A stretch of 64,000 bases of DNA from Antedon bifida (GCA_963402885.1 OY727094.1:2978501-3042500), one strand, 5' to 3'; shown: positions 33,501 through 45,968, counted from the stretch's first letter. Notes: a model not told the origin generated them from the letters alone. A program made the numbers and translations.

Positions 33501-36500
33501 AGTATTCTGTGCAAGCAAAAACATTACCAGAAACATTCACAAAATATTACTATAAACATCGTCACTTACCTGTGTTGGAATATCAGAATGGGTAATAGTA
33601 TCTTGCAAGTGTGACATCAGCATAAGGTCACGCGCTTGGTACCAACGATCGTGCATGGCGTGATGGTAGATATGACACAACATCGCTCGTGTGCGAATAC
33701 GATTTGTAGAATCCTTTGTGTAGATATATTTGCACATTCGGTCCATGAAGTCAGCAACGTCCTCTAACAGAATATATTTTTTATTTATTTAATTTATTTT
33801 TATATAAAAAGACACAAAATATAACTCATAGTTGAAATGAAGAGCTTACATAGGAAAATGATAATTCACATAAAACAAAGTTTAACAAAGAATAAACACA
33901 TTAGTACATATTTTGTACGTGGATCATGTCAGAATGTTTAATGCCTTTTACTGTATTAATTTATGTTCTGTATATTCTAATCTGTATATTGTATTGTGTG
34001 AAACAATGAACTTGAACTGTTTGGCAAAATTGCATAATGGATATAAATGAAAACACGAGATCCAGGTTTTGACATAAAATGTGTTAAATAAAGTGCTGAA
34101 ATTTTGCATTATTTTTTTAATTTAGGGGGAGGGGCCAGCTAGCACCACCTTGGTTCCGCCTTTGAATTCAGTAATATTTTTATTAACTAGTATACATGTT
34201 ATTAGAAATGTTCTTTTTTCCAAACCAACAATTAGTATGTAAACTAATCTTGACAGTTTCTTCAGAAGTAATGACGATCTATCACCAAACAGATTGACCT
34301 CTAGAGGGCCAATTCTGTCTAATGACAGAGTCATAAACTTGTAACTTATTACTACATACAAGATGAACATTTTCAATTATAGTATACATGTATTGTAATA
34401 CTAATAATGGAATTTGAATTTAAAATAAATATCAACTAACCTTTTGGTGTCTCTGGTTCCTTTTTGGTGACTTCTTCTTTATTCTCTTCATCTTTCTTCT
34501 CATCTTTCTTTTCTTCATCTTTCTTTTCTTCTTCTTTCTTCTCCTCATCTTTCTTCTCCTCATCCTTCTTTTCCTCATCTTTCTTTTCTTCTTCAACATC
34601 TTTTCCATTTTCTTCCTTCTCCTTTATGTCTTCTTTCGGTACTTGTTTCAGATTTTTATAATCGTACTATTTAGATTCCGATAAAAAAAAAATAAAAATT
34701 CATTCAAAATCAGGGGTTAAAATGATTTAAGTAATTTCAAATGGTTGCCTGTTATGTAACGTTTGCGTTTAATCGTTCCCTGTTTATGTTTACGTACCAA
34801 ATCATAACAGAAAGTTAATCGTTTAAAAACGAAATAGTTTTCAAAAATTGTTCAATCTCATTAGTCACTCCACCAGTGTACATAATCAACAACTAACCTT
34901 ATAGTACATATGCTCAATTTGAAGTAGGTAATTCCTGCAAATTTCTGATGGGGTTCCTTTAGCCTCAATGTACTTTTGAAGACGGGTGATGATAGAACAG
35001 ATTTTCTGCTCATCTTGAAGTCTAGGTATCAAATTATAATATAAAGAGAAAATAAGTTTTTAAAAATAAAGAGATGCGTGTAAATTTTTTTTTTTCGATC
35101 AAAATATGAGTGATTCCTTGGTCATCAAAATATAATATAAAGACGAAATAAATTTTAAAAAATAAAGAGATGCATGTCATTTTGAAAAAAAAATGTGATT
35201 CCTTGGTCATTTATTGTTTTTGGAGACAGAAAAAAAAAGTGAATGCACTAAATGAGAATGAAAAACAAACCCTACCTTCTGACATATTCAGTTGAATGGG
35301 CATCAGTATTCTGAAGTATTTTAACATACTCCTTGTCAAGTCGTTCAACAACAGTCAATGGACAACCAGAAATAGCATACGGAGCAGTCTATACAAATAT
35401 TGGCAGATGTGTAACTTGTTAGTTGAGTGGGTTTTAACAAACTATCGCTACTATGTATACCTCTAAATTTAAAGCTCTGTCTACACTATCAAAAAAGTGT
35501 GACGTGCCCAAATATGGTAGTGATATGCTTAAATATGGTAGTGATATGACATCATCATGTCCATTTTTTTGTCACATAAAATTTGATAATGTAGATAGAG
35601 CTTTATAAAAAAACCTTGAATATAATATATTACCTCTAATTGTTCATGATCCAGTGGTACATCATGAGAGAATTCAATGTCCATGTTATTTGAAGCTATG
35701 TCAAGCATTTCATTAATAAACTCCAAAAAGCTGAAAAAATAAAAATAAACTTTATTTAAACTAATCATTTATATATCTAGCCATAAATAAATGTAAATGG
35801 TGTTTAAAGAAAATGTACATTATAATAAACAAAATTTCATAAACAGATATAAATGGGCTTTGTTATTATATTTAGGTAAATTGCCAAGGATAACCATAAG
35901 CGAATTCATTCACTATCCTTCTTAAAGGTGACAATCCTGTTCACAAGACAAACATATACACATGATGCTATACATAAACAAAGTCTTTGGGAAGTGGAGT
36001 TGTAATTAGAAAAAATCCTGACATGACAGGACTTGAAACCAGGACCCTTGGAGTGGTAGCCAAGCATCATAACCAGCAAGCCACAACTCCACTCCAAAAC
36101 TCCACTTAAATGGCATTTCCTGATTTCATAGATTCAATATTGTAATATTTGGCTAACCTGTCCCACATATTATCTTTCATACAACTAGCCACATTTGGGT
36201 TGTAATCAAATATTGAGGATCCTATATTCATTAGGATCTTCAGGTCCATTCCAATTCCTAGTTGATTCTCGCCGGAAATCTTCCTCAATTCTCGTAGCAT
36301 GTTAATTTGGTAGCTGCGATCGGTCCCCTTTTTGCCACGTGCAGCGGTGATCTCGTTCAATTTCTTTAGGACGAGTGTATGCGTGATCTCGGCATCCTTG
36401 GCAAACATCTTGGGTTTTTCCTGATACACAAAAAATATTATATATTTATTATAATTGCCATGTACAGAGGTTCTTACACTGGAAACCTTTACTTAAATAT

Positions 36501-39476
36501 GCATTACACAGGGCTTGAAATTCACGCTAGCAAGTTAGCATTTTGGTAGTAGATTTTTCATAATTTCTATTTTTTAATTATGTTAAAAAAGTGTGAGCAT
36601 ACGATTGTCGAGTTAAAAAGGTACTAGTACTAGCTTGGCCTACACCTAAATTCAGCTTTTTGTAGAATTTAACTATTTTACCAACAAAGTTGTGATTGCT
36701 AGTTAGGCTGCTGATCTTGCTAGTTACATTTTTACAACAAGTATAGTCAAAAAAAAAAAAGAAATTTCGAGCGCTGACTACACTAAGGTAGTAAAACAGA
36801 AAATTAATGTTTAACTTTAAACACTGCTTACCGAGTGAGCTGGGATTCCTCTGACCTTCTTCCAGCCGCCATCATTGTCTTCTTCTTCTTCCCTTTTCTT
36901 TCTTTCTAATTCACGCTGTTGTCTTCTTTCTTCCTTTTCTCTTTGCTTATCCTTATCTGCTGGTGTTTTCTCTCTAAATATTAAAATAGTTTCCTTTTTC
37001 TTAAAAAACCATCCCAAAAACCGGAACTACAATATGATTCCAAATTGTTGAAAATACATTTAGTCAACCCAAATTGTTGAAAATACATTCGGTCAACCAG
37101 GAACCAGGTGTGCAAAGCATTTGGGCCAGCCAGCCAGCCAGCCCAAGGGTGTCTTAGCTTTAGGGGAGTTGACTGTAACAAATAATACATTTGTAATATT
37201 TTTTGTAACAATAACTTACTTTTTCAAGAAATACTCGGCTGTAAACGTTCTTTCTCCTCCTTCGTCATCAGAAGAAGATGAAGATGAAGAATCGCCGTCA
37301 TCAAAAAAAAAATCATCTTCATCATCAGAACCCTGCAGATATCAAATATTATATTTTATTCAAAATGATCCATTTAATTTGTGATAATTCTTGAATTTCC
37401 TAATTTCATCTAACATGCTTTTTGTATAAAATAATTCATACAATAGAATAAAACATATTGAAAATAAATTAATTACACTTACAAGAGGTATCCGCTTCTC
37501 TTCAACTTTCTTCTCGATTCTCCCAGTGTCATCATCAGACGCTAACAAATAAACAGATATTAATGTTAACAAATTGTAAATATAGAGTAGAAAGGCTCCT
37601 ATGGAAAACTCCTATTCAAGGGACACACCCCTATAAAGCCTTGTCCATCAAACTTTATGTGACAAAAAACGTGATGTGCCCATATATGGACATGATGGTG
37701 TCATATCACTACCATATTTAGGCACATCACTACCATATTTGGACACATCACTATCATATTTGTTAAATACTTACATTCATCTTCATCATCTTCTCCACCT
37801 TTCTCAGCATCGGAAACATCAGGATTCTAAATTTTAAAAAAAATCATTAAAAAAAACTTTTTTAACTAAACTTGGGGGTGAACCTACACCCAAAACAACC
37901 ACTCCCTCATTAAGGTCAAAGGTTACAGTCAAAACATGATGGTCGTACCTCTCTATAAGCTTTGATTTCCTCATCAATATCTCTGTTATGCTTCTTCAAT
38001 TTGTGACGTAGTGTTGCAAGAGATTTGCCGTTCACTTTGTTGAATTTACGCTTGTCCTCCCAACACTGAAATATTACAAAGAAAAATGATTCAATTTTTG
38101 ACATTATGTGTAGTGTTAAAAAAATAACTCCACTTCAAGTTGTAAAGCCCAAGAATTAGCAGGTCAGTGTAACTTTGAATTTCAAAAATCAATGTTAAAA
38201 GTTTCATATATCTGTATTGATAAAAAATGATTACAAAAATTAATACTATTATTAAGATTTTGTTAATGCATTTGTCAATTGTATAACCCGCTATACGACC
38301 CCCGGGAGAGGTGCGTCATTTGTCCGATGTGCGTCATACCTTATGAATACCATGACGCACACAGGCATAAAAAATGACTTACCTTTAGGTGACCATGGCA
38401 TAATGCACCCGTTTTGACACATTGTGATATGGTGGGTGGTAAAGTGATGGACATTGACACACCATTGATGTGACGTACCATCTAGGTTTTTTGACGCACC
38501 CCTGAATCAATAATTATTTGTAAATGATGCACCAATGACACACCTCTCCCGGAGGTCGTATAGTGAGTCATTCAATTGACAAGTGCATAATTATTTAAGT
38601 AAGTAAGTAAGTTAAATAATCTCACTTCATTTATAAAATCCTCAAGTTCAACCAGAGTTCTGATGTAAAATCGTGGCAGTTTTTTATCATCAGTACTCAG
38701 TACGGCTTTGTTCTTCTGGAAACATTTAAGAAGATCCTCAAATCCAGTAAGCACTTTTGATATATCTTTAATCTTCTTGTGATTTTTTATTAGCCGTATA
38801 ACATCATTGATTTCTTCAAATCTGAAAAAAAAAAAAAATTTATAAATAAATTATGGATATCTATTATTGGACTAGTTATAATGTAATTTGGATATTGATT
38901 TATTTTATGATAGTTTAAATGTATTTAAGGGTAAAATTGTTAAATCTCTATAATGTTGCGATCTTTGTTTATGTTATTGTTGCTTATTTGAATGAATTTT
39001 TATAGTTTATTATGTTTAGATTCAACCTGTTAGTGGCGGTTTCATCGCTGTTGGTTGTCAACTGAATAAAATAAAATAAATAAAGTAAGTTATCTTAATG
39101 CTGTAATGTTTTTGATTTTCTTTTTATGATTAATGTGAATATTTCAGTTTTTATATGTTTCTCCTAAGGGAGGCAAATAAATTTGAATTTATGTATTTAT
39201 AACTCAAAATCATTTTAAAAAAGAGAGATTGGGATGACATATTAACATAAAAATTATTCATTTTATTATATTATTAAATTATCTAAATATTATTGACAAA
39301 TTAATGTACTTTTTGTCTTTTGCACTTCTAACTACTCTCTTGGTGTCTTCTTCATCATCGCTAAACCCAAAGCGTGTTGTCGTTGACTTGGTTGGCGCTA
39401 CTTGCGGTACGTTGTCTTCTTCTCCTGATGAACGGTCACTCTCGGAGGACGATCCGGTTTTGAAAAAACCAGACAT
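30566..39476 (-). CDS. EIF3C: Eukaryotic translation initiation factor 3 subunit C, 20 coding exons, 948 aa
   Basis: Core PCI subunit of eIF3, which binds the 40S ribosome, eIF1 and eIF5 in translation initiation. Exons: 39476-39310, 38821-38626, 38065-37949, 37826-37775, 37541-37483, 37332-37220, 36973-36832, 36420-36158, 35730-35634, 35388-35276, 35021-34898, 34666-34441, 33763-33570, 33193-33068, 32816-32663, 32380-32137, 31976-31911, 31375-31288, 31191-30912, 30591-30566; 2847 nt in frame. Landmarks: [40 protein letters not shown], an acidic low-complexity segment, [73 protein letters not shown], the PCI region [16 protein letters not shown], and a C-terminal RGG-like tail ending GRRRQQRY. 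The last exon codes only eight residues. Exon 12 adds a Lys/Glu tract (repeated KKDEE) much longer than in vertebrates. Confidence 0.97.
30660..30727. mobile_element. Family-A MITE copy 12, half element (eIF3C intron 19)
   Basis: Only ACTAGTTTGATAAAAAAAGT plus one and a half internal units; it abuts the minisatellite at 30732. Confidence 0.65.
30732..30912. repeat. 18-bp minisatellite at the eIF3C intron 19 donor
   Basis: Ten units of AAAACAATACCAATCAAT (plus strand), with one or two shorter or variant units at the left. On the minus strand each unit reads GGTATTGTTTTATTGATT; the first one forms the exon 19 donor (CAAG|GTATTG at 30912/30911). Nearly identical units, so recently expanded. Confidence 0.95.
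32913..33033. mobile_element. Family-A MITE copy 13 (eIF3C intron 14)
   Basis: Both ends present, one internal unit, 121 bp; occupies about half of a 251-nt intron and ends 34 nt from exon 14. Confidence 0.85.
33340..33498. mobile_element. Family-A MITE copy 14, half element (eIF3C intron 13)
   Basis: The left TIR is missing; four internal units in reverse and one intact right end (GATAGTGTAGACAGAGCC). Confidence 0.75.
35472..35603. mobile_element. Family-A MITE copy 15 (eIF3C intron 9)
   Basis: TA|AAGCTCTG...GAGCTT|TA with the inner part of the left arm deleted; ends 30 nt before the exon 9 donor on the minus strand. Confidence 0.85.
35873..36101 (-). mobile_element. tRNA-derived SINE, family 1, minus (eIF3C intron 8)
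   Basis: Most complete copy on this strand: head GAGTTGTGGCTTGCTGGTTA, B-box region CTGGTTTCAAGTCCTGTCA, and tail AAGGATAGTGAATGAATTCG read on the minus strand. It starts about 55 nt after the exon 8 donor. Confidence 0.75.
37636..37761. mobile_element. Family-A MITE copy 16, truncated (eIF3C intron 4)
   Basis: Left end AAGCCTTGTCCATCAAACTT, three internal units, right TIR absent; the last unit stops about 12 nt from the GTAAGT of exon 4 (37774). Confidence 0.75.
38267..38587. mobile_element. Harbinger-type MITE, 321 bp (eIF3C intron 2)
   Basis: TAA duplication at 38264-38266 and 38588-38590; ends TGCATTTGTCAATTGTATAA and complement of TGCACTTGTCAATTGAATGA. Interior GTGCGTCAT motifs match 16402-16719 but in reverse orientation. 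Its end lies about 36 nt from the exon 2 donor. Confidence 0.9.
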
Positions 39477-40338
39477 ATTGTTGCTGAAAGAAGAATGGAA
39501 AATTCAATTCAGACTCATTTTTATTTATTTCTTGAGAACAAAAATCAAAAAGTTTCTAAGCAAATCATTTTGTATTAATTTAAATCTACCAAAATACTAG
39601 ACCGAATTAATACAGTACCTGTATTAAATTTAATTGTTTTACCTCCGATTTCCCAACTGAATCTGGGCGGGGAGGAAGGCTTCGTCAAAGATAGGAGGAC
39701 CGGCGATTTAGACGTTTGCGAAATTGATTAAACCGGCCTACGGTTTATATCTCTCACGAAGCAAAAATACACAACTAAATCTTACTTAATTATGAGCATA
39801 TGTATATTGAAGTATTCATTTTATATATTACTCACAATAATTATTAAAAAGTACTTAATAAAATGTAATTTTTATTCATCAAAACTTACCGTATTGCCGC
39901 AATTACCTAGCCTACAAAACCCGCGTGTGATTGTGTTAAAGTCCGCCCTCTATAGTTTTAGTCGAAAGGAGGCAGGAAATAAAAAATACTGAATTTAATA
40001 TATAATATTAATTATAATAACTTATAACTTGTACTTCGACTTCAGTAAGATTGTTTTACTATTTATGGCCTATTACTTACGTAATTTGCTAACACAAAAT
40101 TAAATATATGTTCAAAAGTTAAGAAGTTACGACAGAAGGCCTAATAAGTACATCACTCAACAAAATTAATAAATGCAATACAACAAGCACTTTTAGTATC
40201 TTTATTAAAATATAGTCAATACAAAACAATCTTTCTGTTATTTTTAAAAAAAAACTTAGAATAGAACTGTGTCAGTTTTCTTGCTGGACGGATTAAAAAA
40301 AATATAAAAATAACGCAACTAAAAGACAATCAGTGCTA

Positions 40339-40404
40339 AAGCTCTGTCTACACTATAAAACTTTTTGGGCACACTTTTTATTTATGATAGTGTAGACAGA
40401 GCTT
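40339..40404. mobile_element. Family-A MITE copy 17, minimal 66-bp version (METTL16 3' region)
   Basis: Essentially only the two TIRs with TA at both sides. On the minus strand it contains AATAAA (40382-40377) 75 nt after the METTL16 stop. Confidence 0.85.
40377..40382 (-). terminator. Candidate METTL16 polyadenylation signal inside a MITE
   Basis: AATAAA on the minus strand, 76-81 nt downstream of the stop at 40458. A second AATAAA on the same strand near 40201-40206 is the alternative. Confidence 0.4.
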
Positions 40405-40457
40405 TAGAAAATAGGTTAATATATATAATAGTCAATTTTCTTTTGGTTAAGTAAATC

Positions 40458-43400
40458 CTAGAGAAGCTGTTGTTGAATATAAACTAAAATCTCTCGCTTG
40501 AAAAAGTTTTTAAAATACTGTCCAAACTGGTGCATAAACTCTCGACTTTTTCCGTCGATCCAACTCAGTTCCACCAAAATATTGCCGTCTTCCATTTTAA
40601 TTGCAAGAACACATTTAAAGAGGAAGTCAATTTTATCAGCGTGGGATTGTCCAACTGCTGCTCCCTCTATAGTTTGTGATTTATCACCATGGTTACTCGC
40701 ATGTGCTACACCACTCGTCGTATCATATCCACTGTTTAGTAAATCATTGTCTATCATATGATCTTTTTTTAATAGTTCTTTTTTCTGATCACTTTTTTCA
40801 GTTTCACTGATGTCTACAGCATCCTTATTTGCACATGTGTTTGTAGATTCTTCTGTGTGTTGTTGCTGTGCGTCTGTTTTTGCAATCGTATCTCCCTGCA
40901 TTCTCTCACTTTGTCTTCGTTTTTGTCTTTGTTTAGACCAGGTGTTTTTTGTTGCTGTCACTTGATACTGATACAATGCGGTTGTGCTCTGCATTTTGTT
41001 GAAAGTTATCTATGAAAGAAAAAGGATAAAATTATGAGTGGGCTGTTTAAAATGTTTGCCGCACATATACTCCCTCTATAGGTGCTACTGATTACACGGT
41101 TATTCTGTAACCCTTGCAATTAATTAGTCACAGTTACTCTTACAAAAATTAATTACAATTTGCTAATGGTTTTTCCTTACTTCAAGATTTTTTAAACATT
41201 TCTTGACCTCTCTGCAAAAGAACTTGACCTTGTTCAGTTGACCTTTGACCTTAGGATGGGCACTGAGTACCTTCTCGATATATTTTGGTGGTACAGGTAT
41301 TCTTAACGGTGGCCTTTCTTTGGATGGTTTGGAACGTTTCGCAGGCGGCTGTAAATTAAAAACACATAATTTGACAAATATTCAGTTTTTTGTTTGTTTT
41401 GTTTTTAACCATATTTAATGAGGGTGATCCATCCAGCTATTGCTGATCATTAGGGACCCTCAGAGGTTCACAAGACAAACATATACACAAGATGCTGACA
41501 TGTGACATTCATACTTATTATCAGTGTAATAATCTATTAGTATTTTACAATATATAAAAATTTAAAAAGACTGTATGTGAGCATCTTGCCTCTACCTATG
41601 ATCCCTACAGTAAATTATTTATAAAAATTAAACCACTGCAAGGACCGTGGTTCGTATTTGTGTGAAGTTTTAATTAATACAGGTTTGTGTTTATTTGTGT
41701 GAAGATGTTATCTGTATCCGTAACGTACAAACACCATCTCTGGTTATCGCGTACGTTGGTTAGGGTCATGTGCAAAAATATTAATTTATAGCAAAGTGTG
41801 CTTTTGAGACGTTATTCTCTGATGTTAAGTATGTTTTAAACAAGAATGAAAGAAACCTGGATACCAGTATTTCAACTTCATCGTGAAACGTCCAAGCAAC
41901 TCCCCATCTCATTGTACGCCCTTGGCAGAATTCAGTCGTTGTAAAATGTGATATCTACAAAACAAAGTATAAATTGTTAAGCACACTAGCTATCCAACCT
42001 ATAAAGCTCTGTCTACACTATCAAACTTTATGTGAAAAAAACATGTGATAATCATGTCATATCACTACTATATTTGGGCATATCACTACTATATTTGGGC
42101 ATATCACTACCATATTTGGGCACATCACATTTTTTTGTCAAACCAGTTTGATAGTGTAGACAGAGCTTTAGATTTGAACATACCATCCATTGGTCAATAG
42201 TACTGTAGAACAACAGGGTCAGAGGTCAAGTCTTGGTTTAGCATGATCTTATATATACTTTTTAACACATTTTAAAGAAAGTAATGAATATTTATCAGCA
42301 TAAATAAATATTTGTTTTTCTTTAGACCTACCTTATGTTTGTGAAGATCTTGTTTTATCAATGGAAGACTGGCTTTCTTACCAACCATTGAGGTGAACCA
42401 CCTGAGTAATAAAAAAAAACACACTGATATTACAAGAGTTATATAAATTAACATAATTTGGATTCATAAAAAACTCAAAAAATTAAGGTGAAATTTTAAT
42501 TTGATACAGTGGAATGTAAACAGCAAGATTTGTAGTCTTTTTGAAGACAGATGTAGAACAAACAAGTATTAAAGATGGCACAAATATTATACAAAATAAG
42601 AATTTATTTAAATTTTTTTATTTATTTTTTAAAATACAGCAAAAAAGTAAAAGGCTCCTACAAACAGAATGTTGCAAATTATAAAATGAAAATGTTGTAA
42701 TTTTTTGCTAAATTTTGCTAAATAAAAAACAAATTGTTAGTATGTTACTTACAAAACTTTGTGTCTCAATTTAAGACTATCTTGGATCATTCTTTTAACA
42801 AACTCTACTTCGCCTCCGTCGGCAATGCATTCAATCTCGGCGGCAGTGCACACCGACTTTGGTTCAGCTCTGTCCATGCTACGAGACAGTATTCCTTGCG
42901 CTTCTAACATGTTACCGAAGAATGGTGGGTTACACATCGTGAAATGGTAATCTGGTCGAGGATTGTCCGCAATGATTTCTAACAGCATTGTATTTTCTGC
43001 TGCTTCATATACTAGGATATAGATAATATTATGTGTCTATCCGACAGCAACAATACGTGACTTTGATAACTCCAGAGGGCGCCATATTTAAAAGGTAAAT
43101 CAGGACAAAAAAGTTCCATAGGCGCGAGGCTAGCGCGGTGATGTAAATTTTCGTTCCGATTTACCGTGTACATATAGCGCCCTCTGGAGTTATCGATGTC
43201 GCTTATATAGAGTAAGTGTGTTAATGATTAATGAACACCTATTTATAAATGTTCAATATTATTATTACAAAATAAATTATCAATATTAATGCCAATTTTT
43301 AATAATTCCCAGTTTCCAAATATTGATTAATTCATACAAGCTTTTATGGTAGACCAAAAGTATAGTCATAAAGTTTCTGACCTGTAATAAAGTTTTCAGC

Positions 43401-44208
43401 ATCGTTTTCCTGTACATTTTCTTTTGCATATTGAAGAGACAAGGAATCAACTTCAGACGCGATGAATTTCCAGTTATTCAGTTTAAAACCAAGAAGTGGA
43501 TAGATACATGATGAGCCACAGCCTGAAATAACAAGAGTTACAATTAACAAACAGAGGACATAACTGTCTACACTATCAATCTAGTTCAACAAAACAAGTG
43601 TCATGTGCCCAAATATAGTAGTTATAATGACATCATCATGTCCATATATGGGCATTTTTTTGTCACTTAAGTTTGATGTGTAGTTAGGATGTCATTAAAA
43701 ACACCCCAAAGAATGTCACAATATATCTTCTGGTAAGTAGAGATTTGATCACTTTAAAATCCATTTTTATTTCAAGACATTTTATAATCAGTATTCAATA
43801 TTATTTATTTATTTTTGGAATAAAATATTAAATTGAATGAATAAATAAAAAAAAAAAATTGCTATAAAAAAATTCCACACCAATATCAATGCCAGTAATC
43901 TGTTGATCCAATGGTATATCACTTTTTCTCAGCAAATCTTCAATCCAGAGAATGTAGTTCAAACGTAATGGCACTGTAGGAATTATTCTATCAATCGGCA
44001 GGTGAACATCCAAGCCAAAATCCTCTTTCAACAGAGTGCAGGTCAACGAACGTAGAGCTTCTGGATCCTTGAAGTCTATGTTAACTTTAGCAGACGACGA
44101 GGTCAATGTATGACTTTTGAAGTCTGGGTATTTATCGCATAGTTTTGCAAAATCTGGTGGGTTATTGAAGTATATGTTTCTTGGGTGCATAAACTTATTC
44201 AGTGTCAT
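40458..44208 (-). CDS. METTL16: METTL16, U6 snRNA/MAT2A m6A methyltransferase, 7 exons, 535 aa
   Basis: S-adenosylmethionine-dependent RNA N6-adenosine methyltransferase; the family methylates U6 snRNA and hairpins in MAT2A mRNA. Exons: 44208-43881, 43522-43382, 43011-42753, 42401-42332, 41954-41865, 41348-41181, 41009-40458 (1608 nt). Start MTLNKFMHPRNIYFNNPPDF and KYPDF match the conserved N-terminal RNA-binding module; then LTCTLLKEDFGLDVHLPIDR, IPTVPLRLNYI, the SAM-binding GIDIGCGSSCIYPLLG, the catalytic NPPF (in TMCNPPFFGN), FCQGRTMRWGVAWTF, a KRSK-rich linker, and a C-terminal vertebrate-conserved-region-like domain (FLFKCVLAIKMEDGNILVEL) ending at the last exon. Length is near the human 562 aa. 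All catalytic residues appear present. Confidence 0.97.
42004..42168. mobile_element. Family-A MITE copy 18 (METTL16 intron 4)
   Basis: TA|AAGCTC...GAGCTT|TA; three internal units; the usual GCCCATATATGGACATGATG part has been shortened. Confidence 0.85.
43065..43194. repeat. 130-bp inverted repeat with paired CCAGAGGGCGC motifs (METTL16 intron 2)
   Basis: Arms GATAACTCCAGAGGGCGCCA (43065) and its complement ending GGAGTTATC (43194), 22 of 23 matching, and weaker pairing further in (GGTAAATC). Each arm contains CCAGAGGGCGC, which resembles the core of the CTCF consensus, in convergent/divergent arrangement. Probably a tiny MITE. Confidence 0.7.
43561..43688. mobile_element. Family-A MITE copy 19 (METTL16 intron 1)
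   Basis: Diverged copy, left TAACTGTCTACACTATCAAT and right GTTTGATGTGTAGTTAGGAT; begins about 40 nt from exon 2. Confidence 0.75.
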
Positions 44209-44731
44209 TCTACAATCTACTGGAGTAGTTCTGTCACAAAAAAAGATAGGTGGTGGTCAATATTCAATATTTATTATTATTGTTTTTTGGAAGCAAAATA
44301 AATATGAATACACAGTAAAAACAAAACAACACATTTCATCGATAAACACCGAATTTCCACGGTTTAAGAAAAGCTAGGCCTAGGCTTCTTGTCTGGTCAA
44401 GTTTCCCCACTTCCCTAGCTACTCTTACCATACATAAACCACCATACTCCAACACCTGACTTTGGCTAGGCCTAGCCTTAGTTTAGGCTTTACTTCTAGG
44501 GCCAGGCTAGACACACAGTAGTAGGCCAAGTTATATGACTGACATTAATATGCATAGACCAATTATTTTATGTAGTCTATAACATATTTTGATTATTCAA
44601 CATTAGTTATACTTACATTTGTTAAATGTCAAATTGAACAAACCTTTCTTCTCCTCAGCAACAACACGACGAACGATCAACAAACGTTGTTCAAAGAATT
44701 AGAAAAACATGTGTTTTTGAAAACACGACAC

Positions 44732-44739
44732 GCGCCCTC
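44732..44739 (-). promoter_or_regulatory. GCGCCCTC motif upstream of METTL16
   Basis: About 520 nt before the METTL16 ATG, next to likely first-exon sequence. Function inferred only from repetition upstream of several genes. Confidence 0.3.
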
Positions 44740-45968
44740 TATGCATAATAAACTTTTCAGCAGTCGATCGTATTCATAGTCCGAATTCATACAATAAAAT
44801 AAAAAAAAACAACTAAAAATCAATATTATTGCAATTTAATATTATTCACAAACTACTATATACGTTACATAATATTTACATTTTGCACAATTAAGAGAAT
44901 TAAACTACACGTAGGAGGAAAAAAGAGAAAATTTCAGTTAAATTAACAAATTATATTTCTTAAAATTTAAATTTCCTAATCAAAAAAAGGTTTTATTAAA
45001 TTTACTAAAATATGAACACTACAATACAGGTGGGTCATTTACATATATGTTGGTTATGTAATCAATTTATTTTTAAATTATTCTATACTAGAGATGGTAT
45101 GAAATAGCATAATAGCATTCTAACATGTTTTCACACATAATGATCAACTCTATGACCAAAACAACAATGGGGGCTTTCTTCACGATATTTATTTAAAAAT
45201 AATTTTCTGATGAAAGTCTTTGAATACAGGCTGACTTGATTTAAACAAGTTCAGTGTAAAAAATAAATAAAATCAGATTTTTAACAATATATTCTACTCT
45301 TACAAAAAAATCTTTAATACAGGAATAATATATATTTCTAAATAAAAAAACACTTTAAAGGGAAATTCACCAGGTATTGTACGAAATAAAACATCACCAA
45401 GTGAAAAGATATTAATTACGATGGTGATGAGTGTTTATTCATATTTTACAGCCAATAGAAGTGTACTACCAGATACCATGTCGTCAATGTAACTTGCTTA
45501 CTGATGTTATGAATACAATTTGAACATCTTTATAGAACTTGGATGCAATGTTTACATATTTATCGTTTTTAGTTGTGTGGCATAATCCAACATAACTGTG
45601 TCAAGATTGTGTGTGCTCCATCACCTAGTGTTTTAAAAATGATTTCAAAACAATATTTTCCAATTTATAATCAATTCAATAATGCTTAGCGTTTGTTTAC
45701 AATTTTTCGATACGCCTTTTACCTCATGAGATAATTGATGGTATTTAACAATCACACTTATACTATCCTTATATTATCCCTTATACTAAATATTTCACTT
45801 AAGGTAATAAATATTTGTGGAATTCACTTATACAGTACCCCTTTCACCGAGCAAAACTCTGGGGCGCACACCATACAGAACACTAATGTTGATGTCCCGG
45901 TGTGTGTAAATTCTGTGTGTTTTGGGGATACTAGATAAGAGAATATTAAATGTGAAGTGTTTCCCTTA

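Larger units (their letters stand above)
39477..40457. other. Intergenic eIF3C promoter / METTL16 3' flank
   Basis: Includes the likely non-coding 5' exon(s) of eIF3C, a CCGCCCTC motif at 39943-39950, and the 3' end of METTL16 with MITE copy 17. No other gene. Confidence 0.4.

Noticed and set aside
34464..34661. Plus-strand frame with SSFFSSSFF repeats
   Set aside because: Antisense of the Lys/Glu-rich eIF3C exon 12.
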